The notes under the pieces: generated by a model | Databases searched by the model: none | Seen by the model: the letters and a program-made list of their open reading frames with translations, nothing else | Told to the model about the DNA's origin: nothing | Assembly: GCA_027024125.1 (NCBI GenBank) | Contig: JALVSV010000328.1 | Location: 4,402 to 33,207 of the forward strand | Origin: Methylothermaceae bacterium | Lineage (GTDB): Bacteria > Pseudomonadota > Gammaproteobacteria > Methylococcales > Methylothermaceae | DNA: 28,806 nucleotides | Direction of reading: 5' to 3' | Shown: positions 24,555 through 28,806 of the stretch, piece by piece | How the letters are laid out: the number at the start of each line of letters is the position of its first letter | Position numbering within the stretch: position 1 is the stretch's first letter | Translations under genes and position numbers: made by a program

Positions 24555-24642
24555 TAGAAGTGTTTGAAATGTTGAATTGTTAATCCACAACTTTTTGTGG
24601 TGTCCACCATACTTAAAGACGGAAACAGGGTGAGAATTGAAA

Positions 24643-24648
24643 TATAAT
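24643..24648 (+). promoter_or_regulatory. -10 box (TATAAT) for the amidase-mutL unit
   Basis: A perfect TATAAT lies 35 bases before the ATG of the amidase gene, which has GGGAGG at 24673-24678. No good -35 hexamer is seen at 16-18 bases, so the promoter is plausible but incomplete. Confidence 0.35.
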
Positions 24649-24683
24649 CTTAAGAGTAAAGAGCGCATCGTTGGGAGGATGTC

Positions 24684-25970
24684 ATGCGTTGGATTGGATT
24701 GATATGCCTCGGCGTCTTTTTCGTCAAAGCGGGATGGGCGCTTGAGATTCGGGGAATCCGCTATTGGAATGCACCGGATCATGTGCGTCTGGTGTTGGAT
24801 ACCTCAGGCCCCGTCAAGCCCAGCGTCTTTGGGTTGGAAAATCCCTCCCGCCTGGTTTTGGATATGCGCGGCGTCAAATTGGGTGCCCCACTTCCCAAAC
24901 CGGATGAATCCACCCCGTTGTTGCGGGGGGTACGCAGTGGGCGGCCGAAGCCCGGTGTCCTGCGTCTGGTGCTCGATTTGAAGTCGCGCGTGCGCCCGAA
25001 AATTTTCACCTTGTCTCCCAATCAACACTATGGGCACCGCTTGGTCGTGGATCTCTATGGCGCCAATGCCAAGCCGGACAATGTTGTCAAGCGAACCCCC
25101 AAAACACTCAAACTTCGTGATGTAGTGGTGGCGATTGATGCAGGTCATGGAGGGGAGGATCCGGGGGCGATTGGACGTCGGGGTACGCGGGAGAAGGATG
25201 TGGTGCTTTCCATTGCCCGAAAGCTGGCCAAGCTGATAGATAATACCCCAGGAATGAGAGCCGTACTGATTCGCAAAGGGGATTACTATGTTCCCCTGCG
25301 TCGACGGATAAATCTGGCCCGCAAGGCGCGTGCTGACCTGTTCATATCCATTCATGCCGATTCATTCAAAAATTCCCACGTCAGCGGTGCAGGTGTTTAT
25401 GTCCTGTCCGAACGTGGGGCGTCAAGCGAAGCTGCACGCTGGCTGGCTGCACAGGAAAATGCTTCAGATCTCGTTGGCGGAGTCAGCCTGGATGACAAGG
25501 ATGATGTACTGGCAAAGGTATTGTTGGACTTGTCCCAGACTGCCACCCGGGAGCATAGTCAGATGCTTGCCCGGGAGGTCCTGTTCGAGCTGACCCGAAT
25601 TGGCCGAATACATCATCATGGGGTTCAACAGGCAGGTTTTGTGGTCCTCAAATCTCCGGACATTCCTTCGGTATTGGTTGAAACCGCCTTCATCTCCAAC
25701 CCTCAAGAAGAGCGGAGGCTGCGTAGTTCCAAGTATCAATGGTACTGGGCCAAGGCGATTCACCGGGGGGTCCGCGATTACTTCAGACGCCATGCCCCTC
25801 CAGGTACATTGTTGGCTTCAGAACGGCGTCATACCATCATTCGGGGTGAGACTCTGGCCAAGATTGCCCGCAAATACGGCATCAGTATGCAGCGTCTGAT
25901 GCTTTACAATGAACTCAATGGTACGCGTATCAAAGCCGGGCAGATTCTCAAGATCCCGATAGGCGGATGA
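24684..25970 (+). CDS. amiB: N-acetylmuramoyl-L-alanine amidase (AMIN-Amidase_3-LysM)
   Basis: A 428-residue periplasmic amidase that cleaves the amide between MurNAc and L-Ala and helps to split septal peptidoglycan. It has a signal peptide (about 1-19), an AMIN domain for localisation (about 20-125), a zinc amidase domain (about 145-365) with IDAGHGGEDPGA (H155), the Glu of REKDVVL, SIHADSF and VETAFISNPQEE, and a C-terminal LysM (about 382-427, HTIIRGETLAKIARKYGI) that binds glycan. The start is supported by GGGAGG six bases upstream. The order amidase-mutL-miaA matches E. coli amiB-mutL-miaA, which is why the amiB symbol is preferred over amiC; the choice is by synteny. It overlaps mutL by four bases. 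Confidence 0.93.
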   Translation: MRWIGLICLGVFFVKAGWALEIRGIRYWNAPDHVRLVLDTSGPVKPSVFGLENPSRLVLDMRGVKLGAPLPKPDESTPLLRGVRSGRPKPGVLRLVLDLKSRVRPKIFTLSPNQHYGHRLVVDLYGANAKPDNVVKRTPKTLKLRDVVVAIDAGHGGEDPGAIGRRGTREKDVVLSIARKLAKLIDNTPGMRAVLIRKGDYYVPLRRRINLARKARADLFISIHADSFKNSHVSGAGVYVLSERGASSEAARWLAAQENASDLVGGVSLDDKDDVLAKVLLDLSQTATREHSQMLAREVLFELTRIGRIHHHGVQQAGFVVLKSPDIPSVLVETAFISNPQEERRLRSSKYQWYWAKAIHRGVRDYFRRHAPPGTLLASERRHTIIRGETLAKIARKYGISMQRLMLYNELNGTRIKAGQILKIPIGG

Positions 25971-27748
25971 GCAGGATTCATCTGCTACCCACGCAGTTGA
26001 TCAATCAGATCGCTGCGGGGGAGGTCGTTGAGCGCCCCGCCTCGGTAGTCAAGGAGTTGGTGGAAAATAGCCTGGATGCCGGTGCCGATAAAATCGAGGT
26101 TGGGATCGAGGCGGGTGGAATCCAACAGATCCGGGTACGTGACAATGGTTCGGGCATTGCCAGGGACGAGTTGCCACTGGCGGTTGCCCGCCACGCCACC
26201 AGCAAGATCGCCAGTCTGGATGACCTGCTTCAGGTGAGGACGTTGGGGTTTCGTGGCGAAGCCCTGCCCAGCATCGCCTCGGTAGCACGTTTGGAGTTGG
26301 TGTCGCGGACTGAAGGAGAACCATGTGGATGGCGGCTGGTGGTGAATCCTTCCGGTGAAACAGATGCTCCCGTTCCCGTGGCCCATCCTCAAGGAACGAC
26401 GGTGACCGTTGCCGACCTGTTTTACACCATTCCAGCCAGGCGCAAATTCCTACGTGCCGAAAGGACAGAATTCGGCCATATCCAACAATATCTCGAACGG
26501 TTGGCTTTGAGTCGCTTCGATGTGCAATTCCTGCTCAAACATAATCAGCGGGAGATTTTTAAGCTTGGTCCCATTTTTTCCCCGGACCAGTGGGGTGAGC
26601 GGGTGGCGGCGGTTCTGGGGCGGGAATTCATCGAGCAGGCGCTCGAGATCGAATTTTCCACCGAGGGAATGCGTCTTTGGGGGTGGTTGGGGCTGCCAGC
26701 CATTGCACGACGTCAGGCCGACAGGCAGTATTGGTTTATCAACGGTCGTCCCGTTCGTGACAAGTTGCTGACTTTCGCCCTGCGCAGTGCCTATCGCGAC
26801 GTGCTTCCGGGAGATCGTCAGCCGGCGGTCCTGCTGTATCTGGAGATCGATCCCAGGCAGGTGGATGTCAATGCCCATCCTGCCAAACTCGAAGTCAGAT
26901 TTCGTGATTCGCGCTGGGTGAGGGACTTCATTTCACAATCTTTGTATCGGGCCCTTGGGGAGTCGCGTCCCCGGGGAGATGTGCCCACCGAGCCTCGTTC
27001 CACAGCCGATGCCTGGAAAGCAGCGGGCTATCCTGGGCCTCCGGGTGGACAGGTGAATGAATCGTTGGCATTCTACGAATCGTTGCATCCGAGTCAGTCC
27101 CAATCGCAGCAATTCCCAGCCCAGATTCAGGAACAAGATAAAGCCGAAGATGCTGGGCGGCCTGTCCCTCCTTTAGGTTATGCCGTTTCCCACCTGCACG
27201 GGATCTATATTCTTGCAGAAGCCGAACAGGGATTGGTGATTGTCGATGCCCATGCCGCTCACGAACGCATCATTTATGAGAAACTCAAAAGCCAGATTGA
27301 AACCGAACAGGTTGTCCGTCAACCGTTGCTATTGCCAGTGAAAGTCAAGGCAAGTCCCCGTGAGGTGGATCTGGTGGCGCGTCATCGGGAGCTCCTGTTT
27401 CAATTGGGTTTGGAGGTGGACAACATAGGTCCTGAAACCTTGGTGATCAGGGCGCTGCCGGCAGTTCTGGCGAAAGCCGATGCCGAGCGGCTGGTCAGGG
27501 AAGTGATCGCCGAATTGGATCAGTGCGAAACTGCGTCGGAGGTCCAGTCCTCGGTTCATGAGCGTCTGGCGACATGTGCTTGTCATCAGGCAGTGAAAGC
27601 AGGGCAACGGCTTAGTCGGGACGAGATGAACGCCTTGCTGCGAGAATTGGAACGGACCGAACGGGGCAATCAGTGTAACCATGGCCGTCCGACCTGGGTG
27701 ACCCTCGATTTCCAGACTCTGGACAAGTTCTTTCACCGTGGCCGTTGA
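25967..27748 (+). CDS. mutL: DNA mismatch repair protein MutL (endonuclease type)
   Basis: A 593-residue protein. The N-terminal GHKL ATPase (about 1-330) has ENSLDAGAD, DNGSGI, RHATSKI and TLGFRGEALPSI. A low-complexity linker (about 335-400, Gln/Ser/Pro rich) follows. The C-terminal dimerisation domain carries D427-A-H-A-x2-E433-x4-E438, which is the DQHA(x)2E(x)4E metal-binding endonuclease motif, and CACH (537-540) and CNHGRP (570-575). These residues form the Mn/Zn site of nicking MutL proteins and are absent from E. coli MutL. It therefore probably nicks the new strand itself, in partnership with MutS, without MutH. It begins inside the stop of the amidase gene (ATGA). MiaA starts 179 bases later. 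Confidence 0.95.
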   Translation: MSRIHLLPTQLINQIAAGEVVERPASVVKELVENSLDAGADKIEVGIEAGGIQQIRVRDNGSGIARDELPLAVARHATSKIASLDDLLQVRTLGFRGEALPSIASVARLELVSRTEGEPCGWRLVVNPSGETDAPVPVAHPQGTTVTVADLFYTIPARRKFLRAERTEFGHIQQYLERLALSRFDVQFLLKHNQREIFKLGPIFSPDQWGERVAAVLGREFIEQALEIEFSTEGMRLWGWLGLPAIARRQADRQYWFINGRPVRDKLLTFALRSAYRDVLPGDRQPAVLLYLEIDPRQVDVNAHPAKLEVRFRDSRWVRDFISQSLYRALGESRPRGDVPTEPRSTADAWKAAGYPGPPGGQVNESLAFYESLHPSQSQSQQFPAQIQEQDKAEDAGRPVPPLGYAVSHLHGIYILAEAEQGLVIVDAHAAHERIIYEKLKSQIETEQVVRQPLLLPVKVKASPREVDLVARHRELLFQLGLEVDNIGPETLVIRALPAVLAKADAERLVREVIAELDQCETASEVQSSVHERLATCACHQAVKAGQRLSRDEMNALLRELERTERGNQCNHGRPTWVTLDFQTLDKFFHRGR

Positions 27749-27926
27749 TGTTGGCTGATGCAGATTGCTCATTCTCGGCTGTAGTTGCGATACTGGTGCA
27801 TCGCATCCCCGGTTTTCTTTGGTCCGCATACACCGATTGCACTTTGCAGGCGAATCCGTGTGGCAATCAAGGTGACATTGCAGGGCCTTCAATCCGACCA
27901 AATTGATTGTGGATGACGGAACTGTA

Positions 27927-28806
27927 TGAGCCATGATGGTAAAAAACCCTTAGCCTTGTTGATCATGGGGCCGACGGCTTCCGGCAAGTCGGTACTGGCT
28001 GTGGAACTGGCGAGAATGCTAAGCGGGGAAATCATCAGCGTCGATTCCAGTCTGGTCTATCGGGGCATGGATATAGGAACCGCCAAACCCTCTGTCAGCT
28101 TAAGATCAGAAATCCCCCATCACCTGATTGATATCCTCGATCCCTCCGAAGCCTATACGGCAGGGCGGTTCCGCAGTGAAGCGATGACGCTGATTGAGTC
28201 GATCCTGCATCGTGGATGTTTCCCGATTCTGGCTGGTGGCACCATGTTGTATTTCAATGTCCTGTTGAGAGGGCTGGCGGATTTGCCAGAGGCAAATCCT
28301 GATCTCAGAGCGCGCATCGATGCCGAAGCCTCCCAAAAAGGATGGCCTGCGCTCCATGAGCGGTTGGCAGCGATTGACCCCCAGGTCGCCAGGCGAATCC
28401 ATCCCAACGATGCCCAAAGAATCCAACGAGCACTGGAGGTCTATGAACTCACGGGCAGGCCTATGAGCCAATGGTGGGCCCACGGAAAGGAGGATGTCTT
28501 GCCTTTCCGGGTAATCAAGGTGGCCGTCGCGCCGTCTAGTCGCGAGGAACTGCACCGAAGGATCGCACTGCGATTTCACGAGATGTTGCAACAAGGCCTG
28601 GTGGGTGAAGTCCGCAGGCTGTGGCAGCGCGGTGATCTTCATCCAGGATTGCCATCGATGCGAGGGGTGGGATATCGTCAGGTATGGCAGTATCTCGAAG
28701 GCCACTATGACTATGCCTCAATGGTAGAAAAGGCCCTGATTGCCACACGCCAGTTGGCCAAGCGCCAGTATACCTGGTTGCGACGGGAGCAGGAGATACT
28801 ATGGTT
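27927..28806 (+). CDS. miaA: tRNA dimethylallyltransferase MiaA (3' end cut by window edge)
   Basis: 293 codons are visible; the frame is still open at the last base, so the C terminus lies outside the window. The usual length is about 310-320 residues, so only about 20 are missing. MiaA adds the dimethylallyl group to A37 of tRNAs that read UNN codons. It has a P-loop (GPTASGKS, 15-22), VDSSLVYRGMDIGTAKP, GGTMLYFN, HPNDAQRIQRALEVYELTG, LPSMRGVGYRQVWQYLEG and the RQLAKRQYTWLR segment. These match E. coli MiaA almost position by position. The ATG at 27927 gives the usual N terminus; the ribosome binding site is weak. In E. coli hfq follows. Confidence 0.95.

Noticed and set aside
27786..27818. 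Stem TGCGAT/ATCGCA followed by a T-rich stretch after mutL as a terminator
   Set aside because: The stem has only six pairs and the T-rich part starts several bases later, interrupted by C and G; the evidence is too weak to list.
1..28806. CRISPR arrays, tRNA or rRNA genes, prophage or integrase genes
   Set aside because: None was found when reading both strands; the only repeats seen are those listed.

Overview
The window reads as chromosomal DNA of a free-living gammaproteobacterium. The supporting evidence is the amidase-mutL-miaA gene order, the ilvD/argA and argD-argF clusters, a Cpx-like envelope stress module and a dense two-component / c-di-GMP signalling operon. The sequence alone does not give a genus. 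MutL carries the endonuclease motif, which argues against an Escherichia-type MutH/Dam lineage. I see no tRNA, rRNA, CRISPR array or intact mobile element.

Region by region. (1) 1-5230, plus strand: a signalling operon. It holds the 3' part of a hybrid histidine kinase (HisKA-HATPase-REC-REC-HPt), a REC-HD-GYP c-di-GMP phosphodiesterase, a PAS-GGDEF-EAL protein and a stand-alone REC protein. Neighbouring genes overlap or touch. (2) 5231-5773: no intact gene. It holds a relic of an amino-acid permease bordered by two related GGGTCA boxes, and one copy of a structured repeat. (3) 5774-12229, minus strand: a metal (probably copper) handling cluster. Its order of transcription is Tat-exported multicopper oxidase, HMA-DsbD_2 fusion membrane protein, P1B-type ATPase, DUF2202 ferritin-like protein and ArsB/NhaD-like permease. 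A good sigma70-type promoter lies upstream of the oxidase. (4) 12370-13226: a decayed IS3-family transposase and about 400 bases with no recognisable gene. (5) 13227-17181: a Cpx-like envelope stress module. A CpxR/CpxA-like pair (plus strand) diverges from a Spy/CpxP-like periplasmic protein and a secreted cysteine-rich protein of unknown function (minus strand). A perfect CpxR-type box (GTAAA-N5-GTAAA) lies between them. (6) 17182-17532: two tandem copies of a long, self-complementary repeat. It belongs to the same family as the copy near 5.6 kb. (7) 17533-24408, minus strand: ilvD-argA-cpdA, tightly coupled, then a YgiM-like SH3 protein, and argD-argF. (8) 24684 to the end, plus strand: amidase (AMIN-Amidase_3-LysM), mutL, and miaA cut by the window edge.

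How the genes fit together. Regions 3 and 5 both serve the envelope: copper oxidation and export, and periplasmic stress sensing. The arginine genes are split into two minus-strand units, argA with ilvD and argD-argF. Together they cover the first step, the transamination and the citrulline-forming step of arginine synthesis.

The observations I consider most worth following are the three-copy structured repeat family with diverged but still self-complementary arms, the CpxR box with the uncharacterised secreted protein behind it, and the hairpin/T-tract leader of argD, which has no visible ribosome binding site.
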